A stretch of DNA of 17,200 bases, from positions 1-17,200 of the forward strand of contig SGPL01000638.1 of the NCBI GenBank assembly GCA_004802705.1, given 5' to 3'. Both the position numbers and the translations under genes were made by a program. Positions 1 through 10,313 of the stretch are shown here, in pieces. The notes under the pieces were generated by a model, which made no database searches, had not been told where the DNA came from, and saw only the letters and a list, made by a program, of their open reading frames with translations. The DNA comes from Bondarzewia mesenterica. Its lineage: Eukaryota > Basidiomycota > Agaricomycetes > Russulales > Bondarzewiaceae. The first letter of the stretch is position 1. Every line of letters starts with the position of its first letter.

Positions 1-13
1 GGGCACGATTAGG

Positions 14-3000
14 TCACGCAGGCGGTCGCCGGGCGGACAACAGGTTCCGCCCGAGCGAGTTGGCTGCGCGCGTGCCGTTCTGGATCGGCGCAGTAAAGTT
101 AGACGAGAGCAACGTGCGTTGTGTGCTTGGTGGTTGGCGAGTGCCCGGTACCGCGCCAGTGAAGGGCGTGATGCTGGTCCGGTCGAGCGGTCCTGTGGGA
201 CTGCCTTTGATGAGCTCGTTTTGGAGTGCAAGTATGCGCCGCAGTGCGTGCGCTGGGAGATATTCCTTCGTCTGCAATCAGATGAACAGAAAGAATTGTG
301 CGTCAGTTCTGAGTAATGCAGTTCTCATGTGTAGCGGTATTCATCGAAGTCGAAGTGGACGCATCGAAGGCAAGGTGAGATAAGGAGAGAAAAAGAAAAA
401 CGTGCACGCACCAGGCCAATGAGGCAGTCTGCATGGAAGGTGTGTTGACATGGGAACACGTAAAACTGTCTCGTCAACAATGGGTACGAGCAGACTGTGC
501 ACTTTTCCCCCACATCAATGGTGATAAAGCGATTCCGCAGTCCCGAGATGTACTCTTTGATTGACTCGGCATTGCGTGTGGCGTCGTCCATCTCGTTCTT
601 CAGGCTCTCAATCTGCGCGGCATACCCTTCTAGCGCGTTCGCGATCTCGTCCTTGAAGTCGTCGATCACCACAAAGTCGGGGAAGAATGGGAGGATGTCC
701 TCTATCTTGAGCAGGTCGGTATTTTCCAAGAACTGCATCGCCCTTCAAAGCGAGATTTCAAACAAGGAAAGCGACAAACGCCCGAAGAATATCAACCCCT
801 TGAACTATCCCTGGCACAACTTGGACTCACATTTTGATATCCTTCTTGTCTTGCACCACGAATTTTGCGATTTTCAACCACAGTTTCTTCCGCAACTGTT
901 GATCATCCTCAGGTTTGTCCGCGTTGATCATCGCCAACTCCAAATCGCCCTTCTCCAGCGCCAGATCGACACTGCATTCCCAAAGACCCATTTGCGAATA
1001 GATGTGCACACAGGGCTGTATCCGGTTCGCCTCGACGCACAGTCGCAGCGCGTAGTCCAGATCATAGTATGGTTTCCCTGTCAGAGGATCGACAGGCGCG
1101 GTCGACAAAAAGCGGAGCAGGGCGCGGTCGTCCTGCGATGCGGATGGGGAGGCGTAAAACGTGATGAGCAAGTTGTGGATCATCGGTGAGGTATTCTGCC
1201 GCTCGAAGATGACGTGGTTGAGGAATCGCACAACGTGGTTCGGGGATAGTGGATCGCGCAGCGCGTGCTGAAATTGAAGGAGGGCAGGGATGAGTTGCAG
1301 AGGATCCAATGCGTCCTGTCGCAGCCATGCATCGACCGTTTCTTTGGGTGCATGTCGCATGAGGACTGGTCCGAAGCGGTAGTACATGTCGATAGACGAC
1401 TGTCGACTAATCACTTCGATCGCCTTCGTCCATTCCTCTTCAAGAACCCAATGCTCCACCACGCGGTCATAGTCTCCAATTAGATCAGCGTAGAAGAGGT
1501 ACATGTCGGTGCGGCCATGACCTTGGATTAGCTCGTATAGGGTATTAGAATCAAGGTTGTCCTGGAACATAGCATTAGCACGTCCGCACATATAACGGAC
1601 TCGGTACCGACCCTGTAAGTCTCGAAAAAATGTCGCAAGTCCTCTTCGAGAATTGTCCGCTCTGTTTTGACATTTTCCACGTCGTACGATGCGGAGGATG
1701 ACGCCGCCAGATCGTCCAATTCGTTGCATTTGCTCAGGTAGAATTCTGCTAGCCAAGTCGCCAGCATCATCCGCTGTGTGAGGTCCTGAAATTCCCGCGT
1801 CGATCCCTCATCCAACGACAAACTAGGTAAGAACAAACCGTTTTTCGGGTGCGTTCTAGCCGTGAGACGAGATATGAACGCAGGGCATCTCGTTCGTTTG
1901 CATCCAGAAATTTCAGTGTCACTTCTTCAAATGTGACAGAACACTGCGCGTAGGTTTGGGCAGCTTGGAAGTAACGACCCTCTGTGAAGAAGGTGTGAGC
2001 TTGTGCAGAAAGTATATGGTCCCTCTGGCCAGCCGTCTAGCACCGGGTCAATTAGAAGTAGGGTATGATAAATGACGATGAGCTCTCCGCCTACCTTGGC
2101 GTATTTGAGTGCAGCGTCAAACTTCTCTCTGTCTAGATACACTTTCCATACATCTCGATCTTCATTTTTGACGGAAAGTTCAAAAAGAGATTGATCGGTG
2201 TATACCCAGAATGTTTTGCGCACAGGGTCCGTTGTTAGTCCTCGAACTTGCTCTCCAGGTTTCTCAATTGAACCTTGAATTAGCTTGAACGAAACGATAG
2301 CGACGAAGTGATACGCACGAGAGGCAACAGTTCCTCGTATGTCAATTTTTCGTCCAGGGTACAAATTCCTGTTATTCGATCCGAATACAACAACACGAAA
2401 TGGAACTCTGTCAGTGCCATCGAGGTTGGAGTATCGGATGAGGGAGCGTCCTGGAGGGAACTGCTAGGTGAAGTGGGGAACGACGGATAGGGAAAGAGTT
2501 GCGCATTGTCAATGAGGTCGTCGGATGTGGAGTCGAGGTTCAAATTGCCATGATAGATGCCGGGACCTAGCTCAGTAAATCAAGCCCAGAACTCGTTGCA
2601 CAATTAATTGCATGAACCTACCGGTCATCCATGCCATTTCCTTGGGTAATGATTGTGCTTGGTCCGCATTTGGCATCCAGAAATGCAATTCTGAGTGCCG
2701 GATGTCTCCAGGCAACTCAGAAATATCTTCGATCGGTAAGTTCTGAGATATGTAAAGAGATGCTTATGAAAGCGTACTTGGTGCGGTATCTCGATACCTT
2801 GCAAATAGCCCACTGAACACTCGCCCGCCATCCTCTGGTCGTCTATCTGGCGGGCCAACAAACTGGTAAATCCTTGACTGCGTCGTAACTACGACGAGCA
2901 CTTTCTTTGGATCTATTGGGGGAAAGAAGTCGAACTTGATACCCATAACGGGGTGTCGCTCTGGCAAAGTGAATACAGGCAGGAGATACCGCTCATGAGC

Positions 3001-3721
3001 TTTGAAAAAGTCCTCTTCAGCGTCCACGAGGGCCTCGTAGATCGTTCCGTTTCTCGCTCCAATGAGAATTTCCCGTGTGGAGGTCAAGTGAGATGAGGAT
3101 AGCAAAGCGGACCTGTTCCATGCGACGCTCTCGATGACCATCTTGAAAGTCTTCAACGGTTTCGGCTTTTTCCAGCCCTTGAACAAATACCAGTTCTCCC
3201 CTTGTTCGGACGCAATGATGAGGTGCCTGCCCGATGGATCCAAGAACAATTTGGAAATAGTCATGTCCGCAGGCTTGCGCGGAATCTGGATCTTCACATC
3301 GTTCTCTTCATGCGCTAGTTCAATTAGCACGATCACGTTTGAAGACAGACCCATGACCAGCATGTCCGAGGAGACGACAAGGGCTACAAGGGGTGCAGGG
3401 AGGGCATATTGAACACGACCAAGGTAAAAAACGGGATCAAGCATAGAGGGATCGGCATAATGGCTTTCTTCCTTCACTTACTCGTCAGATGTGTTTCACT
3501 TGGCCAGGGTCACTGAGACGCACCACATTCAACTCATCAGCTACTCTATTATCATCTTGACCGTATGGCTCGAAGCCTTCATAACGCAGATGTGGAAGCT
3601 GTGAGCCGTGCACTAGACCACCTGCCGGGGATGCCGCATGCTGGACATCTGCACTTTGCTATGAATTTCTGACGATGAAAAGGAGGATAAGCAAATTGAG
3701 ACGCTTACAGTCATCAAACAT
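14..3721 (-). CDS. vps18: Vps18/Pep3 homologue, HOPS/CORVET RING-type subunit; 3' end uncertain
   Basis: Vps18 is a core subunit of the HOPS and CORVET complexes that tether endosomes and vacuoles before SNARE-driven fusion. Proposed exons (minus): 3721-3709, 3648-3524, 3471-2778, 2726-2622, 2566-2319, 2262-2095, 2036-1839, 1785-1612, 1561-831, 742-412, 271-14; the sum is 3045 nt, or 1014 aa. Seen: an N-terminal beta-propeller of Pep3/Vps18 type (about 47-430, with VQYALPAPLVALVVSS near its start), a helical clathrin-repeat-like middle (about 430-815), a coiled coil (about 848-890), and a RING-H2 half-site C900-x2-C903-x13-C917-x-H919-x2-H922-x2-C925. The TKEYLPAHALRRI stretch directly follows, as in fungal Vps18. 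The start is set by MFDD and a GTAAGC donor; the first two joins are the least certain. The closing C-x2-C of the RING is absent from the 1014-aa reading. The last codons before the stop at 14-16 look out of frame, so the true gene probably runs past the left edge. Confidence 0.93.
272..411 (-). other. vps18: Intron 10 of vps18 (140 nt, inside the RING region)
   Basis: It begins GTGCGT right after the HADCLIGL coding end and finishes TTGCAG before the TKEYLPAH exon, joining the reading frame in phase 0. At 140 nt it is the longest intron in the window. The preceding intron (830-743) is 88 nt, while all other vps18 introns are 50-60 nt. The unspliced frame hits a stop, so removal is required. 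Confidence 0.8.
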
Positions 3722-3832
3722 AGCGATGAGTGTAAGGCGAGATTTATGCAGATGGCTAGTATACGAGTACACTGGCACACCACCTATAGAGTAGCGTATA
3801 AGTATGGTGTTGAAGGCTGAAGGCCACTAATT

Positions 3833-3855
3833 ACGATTCCCGAATAGGGAATCGT
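3833..3855. repeat. Perfect 9-bp inverted repeat with 5-nt loop
   Basis: The arms are ACGATTCCC and GGGAATCGT around GAATA, a possible hairpin about 110 bp upstream of the vps18 start codon. The role is unknown. A repeat this good is expected about once or less by chance in a window this size. Confidence 0.6.
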
Positions 3856-4230
3856 CCTTTTCCCTGAGGCACTAGGTTTCGCGCGGCCGATGTTCGGCGA
3901 ATTTTCGTGCTCTAATGATTTGTAGTCAAGTTGTAGATGAACTACAATCCAAACAAGCAGAATTCGAACTCCGATTCCCACGACTTCTCATATCGATGCA
4001 GACAAATCATCTGTGACCTTCCCGTGCATATGGAGACATAGAATACAGACTGAGCATGATGAATCGTCAGTCCAACCTTCCTAACAGCATCACGTACACG
4101 CACCAGTCAAGATGTCTCTCTGAGAGAGGAGTCGTACACGGAGGTGGTTAGACAGTGAATAAGAACGAAAATTCAACTCACACGTACCAATCGACAACTG
4201 CTCTCCAAAAACAATCAAGGCCTATCAGAA

Positions 4231-4250
4231 GGCTAGTGTACAAACTAGCC
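4231..4250. repeat. 7-bp inverted repeat
   Basis: GGCTAGT and ACTAGCC flank GTACAA. It sits in the intergenic region about 510 bp upstream of vps18 and about 550 bp past the stop of the zinc-finger gene. It could be chance. Confidence 0.35.
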
Positions 4251-4750
4251 ACGTTTATTCGATACGATATACACAGAAGGACAAAGTAGAACTGGCGGAT
4301 ATGATCTACAGTTTGTCACTAAGAGCCACTAGAAGAGAAAGAGGGTGCTCGTCGCTGAGCGGGCAGAGGGGATTACTCGACATTGAAATAAGTAGTCAAG
4401 AGGGTTGTGACACGAGGTGGATTGGGCGAATGCAAGACAATCAGAGCGAATCGTACGAGCCATAGCCCGATAAAGAAGGATAACAGAACCAAAGTATACC
4501 GCGACGAAGCAAGACAGACTAGACCGAGATGAGTAGGGGAAGGGAGGCGACATAGGAAAGAAAAAAAGGAGAAAACCAAGGAGTAAGGGACATACATAGG
4601 TGGGGACGTGCGGGAACAAAGTCCATCGCCTTCACGGGCACGTCAGTAAGAGGCGTACGCTGAATGCGAGGAGCAGGTCACCCATAGAGATACATATAAC
4701 AAAGCGAGACAGCGACAACGATAACAATGACAAAATTGTAGCCGACAAAT

Positions 4751-4764
4751 CATGCAGCTGCATG
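4751..4764. repeat. 14-bp perfect palindrome CATGCAGCTGCATG
   Basis: A fully self-complementary 14-mer lies about 40 nt past the stop codon of the zinc-finger gene, probably inside its 3' UTR. About one such palindrome is expected by chance in 17 kb, so function is not implied. Confidence 0.4.
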
Positions 4765-4801
4765 TATTGGGCAAAGTGGTGGTGTGGGGAGTGAAAGGCG
4801 T

Positions 4802-6896
4802 CTAGTCCTTTGCGTTGATCGTTCTCTTTCTCTTCTTCAATGGTCGGACGTCCGCGAACTCCTCATCGTCCGCACGGGATAATGCAAGTGGAGATCGATA
4901 TTGCTTCGACAAAGTACGACGCTCCTTCGAGATAGGAGAAGACAACAGCATCCCTTCTGTCTCCTCGTCGTCCTGGTCATCATCCTCGTCACGGCCGCCT
5001 CTCAGCAAGAAAGCCTCCATGAGACCAGCAGTGCTCTTGCCGCTCAAGACCCTGCCTTCGCCACTGGGACTTCTATTTCCAGTAACATACTTCCCGGCGC
5101 GGACAACAGGACTATCTTCTGGGCTCGAAACAGGAGGGCTGGCAATCTCATCTACAGTCCCCTCCTTCTGAAAGTCGAGAAAAACCCCATACATATTCAT
5201 AAAGGGGTCTTCACCGGGTCCGAAGGCGGAGTCGAGGAGAGGGTTACCGCGACGAGGTCTTAGAGGCGAGGAGCCGTCTGATGACAGTCCAAATGAGAAA
5301 TCGGACGAAGACTTCCCCGAGCGGGACGAAAAGTCGCTGGTACTACGTCTGAGAGGAGATTCCTCAAACTGACGGAAGCGTTTGAAGCTGAGCCGATCTG
5401 TGACGGAAGCTGGCAAAGAACCGGAAAGGAAGAGTCTGCGAGGCGTAGACTTGGTTGAGTTTTTCAACAACCCCAAGCCAAGTCCTTTCTCGTCAAACAA
5501 AGTCTCCAGACCTGAGTCCTTACCCTTGCCGAAAGGAGCGATGTTCGGACTGCTGAATGTGCTTGCCTTTCCAGCTCTGGGGTCGATGATCACGGGGCTG
5601 ACTTCGATACCGGATACGGCATTAAACGATGATCCAGCGGGACTCGTCTGGCCGCGGACGACCATACTGAGACTCATTTCGCAGGCATTAGAGTGCAGAG
5701 GATGGCTTGGACTAGGGAAGCGCCATGGCTGATCGGAGGGAAGTCGGGGAGGCGAGTGACGGAAGGACGGGGTCACCAAAGGATTATATGGCGACTGCGG
5801 GATGGTCGGGCGCGCGGGGGTAGGGGGCAAGTCTTCGGGCGCAGATACTAAAGCAAGCTCGGGACCATCAGACTGCGGGGAGTCAGGAGGAGGGGTAGGG
5901 CTAGCCCGAGAGCTGGACTTGGAAAGAGGAGGTCGATTGAGTTGAGGAGCAGGTGCGAGGATTGGGAATTCCTCTTGGGAGATGCGAGGTGCGGAAGGAG
6001 TAGGAATATCGTCATCGTCGTCATCGGATTCGTTCCCGTTCCCTCGGTCATAAAGAGCGGAGGTTGCGCCAGCTGCAGGACGAAGAGACCGGAATTTTGA
6101 CCGTGACGCCGAAGAAGTGTGAGAGCTCGAGGATTGGTGGGCTGTATTCGACGACATGTTACTTCCATGTTTAGTCGAAACAGAAACGTTCTCCTTCTCG
6201 TGCGTCTCCTTGTTGTTCTCTAGTAGAAAGAACGGATGAGTCGCGAGATGGAAAGGAAAGCGTAGCATCATGTTACTCACTGCCTGCAGATTTACGGCTG
6301 CGCTCCATGTTGTCACGTCGGTTGGACATCGCGATCTTGTGTTTCTCAAAAACATGGCGCCTCCACATACTTTTCGCATTCACGCCAGCATACGTCCGCC
6401 TGCAGAATGTACAACGAAGGCGAGGCTCCTCGCCTTCCGGCCAGCTGTCAGCCCCACGCTCCCTGAGATCCTTTTTCTTGGCGGGGCACCAGCCCCGAGG
6501 AGGTTCAAGCTGTGATGGATAGGTGACCGCGTTTGGGTTTGTGCTGTTGGTAGAGATGAAATCGTCCGGATCCAAAAACCAGTCTGGGTTCGCAGCCAAG
6601 AGAGAGTATGTGAGACCCTGGTGGTGAAGATGAGCCTCTGGAAAGTCTGTAAATGGTGGACGGATGAAGATAGTGTTAAGCTCAGTGGGAGATGGGTCCA
6701 TGGGCGGTTGAGGATGGATGAGAGAGTTATTGCGCGCCGGCGGAGGCGGCTTGGGGTGTGGCGCCGACGTGTGCCCGCTGGGATGGTACGGGCGAGGCTG
6801 AAAAGTTGTCGCTGAGGGTGTAAAGAACTTCAAATCCGCCGGAGTAGTGAGACGACGCTTGAGAGAAGAGTGTGAGTTGTTCTTCGTATCGGACAT
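4802..6896 (-). CDS. Large disordered protein with a single C2H2 zinc finger
   Basis: Two exons, 6896-6281 and 6219-4802, joined in phase 1 across a 61-nt intron (GTGAGT donor, CTACTAG acceptor), give 677 aa. One zinc finger is visible: C162-x2-C165-x15-H181-x4-H186, followed by a basic stretch (SNRRDNMERSRKS). The rest is Ser/Pro-rich and probably unstructured, with a six-Asp run at 271-276, an acidic patch near 620-640 and a basic tail KKRKR close to the C-terminus that fits a nuclear signal. Many SP/TP dipeptides suggest phosphorylation. A nuclear, possibly DNA-binding role is inference; a single finger with H-x4-H spacing could also bind RNA or protein. I do not recognise a named orthologue. 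The start was taken at MSDTKN because upstream in-frame residues look non-coding; the upstream frame is open, so a longer N-terminus is possible. Confidence 0.85.
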
Positions 6897-6995
6897 GATG
6901 ACGGGGCAGCAAGTCTGCCAGTGGACATCAAAAGTAGGAAGGGCGCTGATGGATAAAAATGCGGAACACGTTTGGGAGAGAACGCGTAGTCGGAG

Positions 6996-7006
6996 AATAT
7001 AAATGC
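6996..7006 (-). promoter_or_regulatory. Weak TATA-like element for the C2H2 gene
   Basis: The minus strand reads ATTTATATTC about 100-110 nt upstream of the proposed ATG. The DUF6593-type gene and the right-edge gene have clearer TATA boxes at a similar distance (108 and about 116 nt). This one is degenerate. Confidence 0.3.
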
Positions 7007-8053
7007 AGAACGCTGGCCAAAAAAAAAACGGTGGGGAGAACGGCGGGCGCGGTAAGGAGAAAACGGGGTGGCCCAAGAATCGCAGTCTTGGGTGGCACCG
7101 CAAGCCATGCGAGTTATTACATCGTGTTATGTAATCAAATTCAGTCGGAGTTGACACGGCTCCGCTACCGCGACGCGTCTCTCACGTGATCGCACGTTGT
7201 TTCACCACCACGCCTTTTCAGCATGTTCGGAAGTTTCTAACTTGTCCCGCTCTATCCCGCCATCATCGAACACTGAAGATACTTACTATCAGACCCTTGT
7301 CGAAGTGAGTGGAGATCAGTGACATTGATGAGAACTTAAGAAGTACATGACTGCGAGTCCACTCCTCTTGACTCATACGCAGTGGGTCCGAACGTGACGC
7401 TACATGATCTGAGCTTTGCAAGCTCGGATTCGTGATCGGCAAGGCCAACGCACGTCTGTCTGACATCCCCCTACTGGCATTCGCGTGACCTGCGCACGCA
7501 TCGTCAAGGGCACGGATGTCAACGCGTGCGGGCGATCTGAGCCCTAAAATTTACCATGCCACCCTCCGGCACCTTCAGTCAGGCGCCGCCGCTCTGCCTT
7601 GCCTCATGCAACACGAGCGCGAGCTCGTCCCCAATCTGCACCCACCTCGTACAACAAGGCACTTCCGCCTGTTGACTCAATCTATCAGTCCAGACACGCA
7701 AGCAAACCTGTCAAGGATGCATAGACGTGACTGACCAATACAGCTAGATAGATTAAGAGTATTTGAAGAAGGGAGACGCCGGCTTTCTGCCTGGGAGCGG
7801 GCAGATCAATCTTTGCCAGTTGATCTGCCTCGAAATTGACCTCCAGCGCGCACGCCTGCCCCATCACAACCGTAGCAAAGGAGAAAGGGCTACGCAAGCT
7901 TCAAACGTACGACCCATCTGCGATAAATGTCCTCCAGGCTGTCGTCCGGTCAAGACCCTGAAGTTTCGATGCCAGTGTCCGTGATCATATTCAGACAGGC
8001 ATAAAAACGGGATGAAAATGCTATCCTGCAATATATGAGATGGAAGATGAGGG

Positions 8054-8074
8054 CCGTCAGGAGGTCACTGACGG
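8054..8074. repeat. 7-bp inverted repeat CCGTCAG/CTGACGG
   Basis: Perfect 7-bp arms surround a 7-nt loop in the intergenic region 3' of the DUF6593-type gene. No neighbouring T-run suggests a terminator. It may be chance. Confidence 0.35.
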
Positions 8075-8647
8075 ACAAGCAAGCGTAGGCGTTGGCAACG
8101 ATAATGAAAAAACAAGGACTCAGTCTGTTAGATGACCGACTCTGCAAGGAGTCTGATGTACTTCGGACGGCACAAAGTGTGCAGCGCGGCAATATCGATT
8201 GGGCGCTTTGAACTTTGGATCGCGATGTCCAACGGTCCTGCGTCTATTGGTGCGAAAGATCATGTCTGTCACAGACTATCAAGAGATAAGTAAGAAAACG
8301 CAGATCCATAGCACGAGTCTCAAAGACTAGTCGGGCGGGCGACAGACATCTACCTCAAATGTCAACTTACCTTCAGATAATCGTTGGACAAGCGCTTGCC
8401 GGATTGTGGATACAACACTTGCATTTGAAAAAGAACAACGCAAAGAGCGTGGACTTCCTTCTCATTCTGTCGATGTTGAGAAGGATAAGCAAAAACGTCG
8501 TTCCATTAGGAGACGTTCCATCCACACTCCATACAAAACCAGAATGATAATCCAGAAGAAAAGACCTCAAAGAAACCCGTCAATTAACCCAAGATAGCGC
8601 GAACGTGATCAGAAGGTGGTGGGAGTTAGTTTTGGGTAAGGGAACTG

Positions 8648-9607
8648 CTACGTTCCAAGAAAACCCTGAGAGTACGAGGGTATGCTAGCGACTGCGCCTG
8701 CGATGTGCGCTCCAGCATTCACAGTCAAGGTAGACCTGTACGGGGGCAGGTCTCCATGTTCGAACTCCTCGGTGTACAGTGTGTTCATAGGCATGGATTG
8801 TACTCTCTGGTGGCCAGGCGTCAGGCCTCGACGGTAGAGCGGAAGTCCGTTGACAGCTCTACGATCGAAACCGAGGCTTTCACGGGTTCGGCCAATGGGA
8901 CTCTCCCGCGTACGCCACTCAGTTTTTCCAGCAGCGACCATGATAGCTGTGAAGAGTAGTTCGTCGATAACAGGCACGCCAGCGGGGTATATATAAAACT
9001 CTGAGTTAATAAACCCAGGCTGTGGAGGTGCGAGTCTCGCCAGGAGGGGGATTTCAACAGACTGTCGGCCTGAGAATGGAGCGGACGATGAAGGAAGAGT
9101 TGTCAGGGTTGAAGGGGTGGATTGGCAATACCAAACGCGCATTCCAGGATAACCAATAGTGCTCGCCTTGAAGCCATAGACATCGTCGCTCTTCCACTTG
9201 CAGCACTGTCCGTCTGCGTCGAATGTATACGAACTCCAGATAAGGTCAGTAGCAACAACAGTGATAAAGTGATGAAGGATAACTCACACCCCACCAAACA
9301 GTCCCTTCTTCGATTTGCGGACAAATTCTTCGCATGGCATGGCGCGCCCATGAAATATAATTGTTTGCTTCCCAACCGCACCACTATTCCACTGGATCTG
9401 CCCCACATCCTCAACCTCTTCCCTTCCCTTGAACCGGTAAAGCGTTGTCACACCTGAACGGGTGATAGTCGCGTACAATGGCCTCCCCGTGCCTTTGTCA
9501 ACGTAGGTAGTGTCCAATACGGACGTGGTGGAGAGCCTGAGATGGTAACTTGGCAGTCCAATGCCACGAGACATCGAGATGGAATGTGCAGGAAAGTACG
9601 ACGACAT
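8648..9607 (-). CDS. DUF6593-type protein of unknown function
   Basis: Two exons, 9607-9288 and 9233-8648, joined in phase 2 across a 54-nt intron with a GTGAGT donor, give 301 aa. The order of motifs fits the basidiomycete DUF6593 family as I know it: LDTTYVDKGTGRPLY (31-45), a short strand rich in T and Y ending in YRF, an I-x-W strand (71-73), FHGR (85-88), the tryptophan block DADGQCCKWK (112-121), and a late hydrophobic strand with VPVIDELLFTAIMV. The C-terminal 100 or so residues look unstructured. There is no signal peptide or membrane helix, so it is probably cytosolic. The function of the family is unknown to me. M12 is an alternative start. The gene is divergent from LNP1 and has its own TATA box. 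Confidence 0.85.
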
Positions 9608-9714
9608 TTAGCAGTGTGTCCCGGTTACGAGAGCGGGGGAGGATGATGGTAGACCAAGCAGATCAACACAGCCTAGTGCGCGTGACGAGCGTATGTATCC
9701 TAAGGCCAGATCTC

Positions 9715-9720
9715 TTTATA
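9715..9720 (-). promoter_or_regulatory. TATA box of the DUF6593-type gene
   Basis: The minus strand reads TATAAAGAGA, beginning 108 nt before the start codon at 9607. Transcription would then begin roughly 30 nt downstream, leaving a leader of about 75-80 nt. Confidence 0.55.
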
Positions 9721-9948
9721 GTTCCTGTGGGCGCGTTCCCAAGCGTTAGCTTGAATTGAGGAATGAATTGCCTTCTTCCGGATGCAGTGACCCTGCCGCT
9801 AACGAAGGAGATAGATATCAGATGTCTCAGATCTCCTTCTCGGCGGTCAAACGTTTCACAATAGTCGTTGACTACTGAAGTATGCCAGACGCCGCGGCCG
9901 CAAGAAATTGTGAAAGACTGAAGTTATGTCGGCCGCAGTGCCTAGTGA

Positions 9949-9966
9949 GCGTGCGTGCGTGCATGC
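9949..9966. repeat. Short GCGT tetranucleotide repeat
   Basis: Three perfect GCGT units are followed by the palindrome GCATGC. This is a small microsatellite in the divergent promoter region. Confidence 0.6.
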
Positions 9967-10268
9967 AGGCATGGCACGAATTTGAAGCCTTCAATGGAGG
10001 GTGGGCAGAAAGCGGCGCGTCAGGCAGTAGTAATTGATGATCTGCAGATCCTCATGCAGTAGATATCTGGTAGATACATAGCTTGAGCAGTTGCACGATA
10101 ATTATTAATTTAACTTATTACTATGTTACCTTGCTTGCATAAATAATTCCCAATCTACGTACTTGACTTACACACGACTCTTGAATTGAAGGTCCTGCCC
10201 TGAAGTAGGTCTCGTGACAGTCCCAGCCCTGCGTCACTCGGTCGGAGTACTACCTAGCCTCAGAATTC

Positions 10269-10310
10269 TTGCCTTGCCCTTTCTTTCGTTTCTCTCGTTT
10301 GCTTGTTGGT
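10269..10310 (+). promoter_or_regulatory. CT-rich leader upstream of LNP1
   Basis: A pyrimidine-rich run dominated by CTTT, TCTC and CGTTT ends directly before the proposed ATG at 10314. Such CT blocks commonly mark transcription starts in fungal housekeeping genes; no strong TATA box stands at the matching distance. Confidence 0.4.
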
Positions 10311-10313
10311 ATT

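Larger units (their letters stand above)
3722..4801. other. Intergenic: 3' flank of the C2H2 gene and promoter of vps18
   Basis: This 1.1-kb stretch lies between two minus-strand genes. It must hold the terminator and 3' UTR of the zinc-finger gene and the promoter of vps18. No ORF in it looks like a protein; the longest (4619-4329, minus, 96 aa) has no recognisable motif. Two inverted repeats and a 14-bp palindrome are the only structures I see. There is no clear TATA box at a convincing distance from the vps18 start. Confidence 0.7.
6897..8647. other. Intergenic: promoter of the C2H2 gene and 3' flank of the DUF6593-type gene
   Basis: This 1.75-kb interval lacks a convincing gene. It holds a palindromic E-box CACGTG at 7183-7188 (287 bp upstream of the C2H2 gene start), an inverted repeat at 8054-8074, and several ORFs of 60-80 codons without recognisable motifs. 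A minus-strand segment at 8424-8371 ends at a strong GTAAGT splice donor and is discussed as a finding. No tRNA-like fold was found. Confidence 0.6.
9608..10313. promoter_or_regulatory. Divergent promoter region, DUF6593-type gene and LNP1
   Basis: The 706 bp between two head-to-head start codons must carry both promoters. Seen: a TATA box on the DUF6593 side, a GCGT tetranucleotide run, a 12-bp palindrome GATCTGCAGATC at 10039-10050, an AT-rich patch near 10096-10150 and a CT-rich leader before LNP1. Whether the two genes share control is not shown. Confidence 0.6.

Noticed and set aside
497..1189. 230-codon plus-strand ORF opposite vps18
   Set aside because: It is antisense to conserved Vps18 exons 9 and 10 and crosses their intron; a shadow frame.
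3940..3980. GAGTTCGAATTCT on the minus strand, like a tRNA B-box
   Set aside because: The bases on either side do not form a T-stem and no cloverleaf or A-box is found upstream.
4815..5732. Plus-strand ORFs of 116-120 codons opposite the C2H2 gene
   Set aside because: Mirror frames of the Ser/Pro-rich coding sequence; no splice signals or motifs of their own.
6897..7157. N-terminal extension of the C2H2 protein to a start at 7157
   Set aside because: The extra 87 residues look like translated promoter and leader sequence; MSDTKN at 6896 is the more natural start, though not proven.
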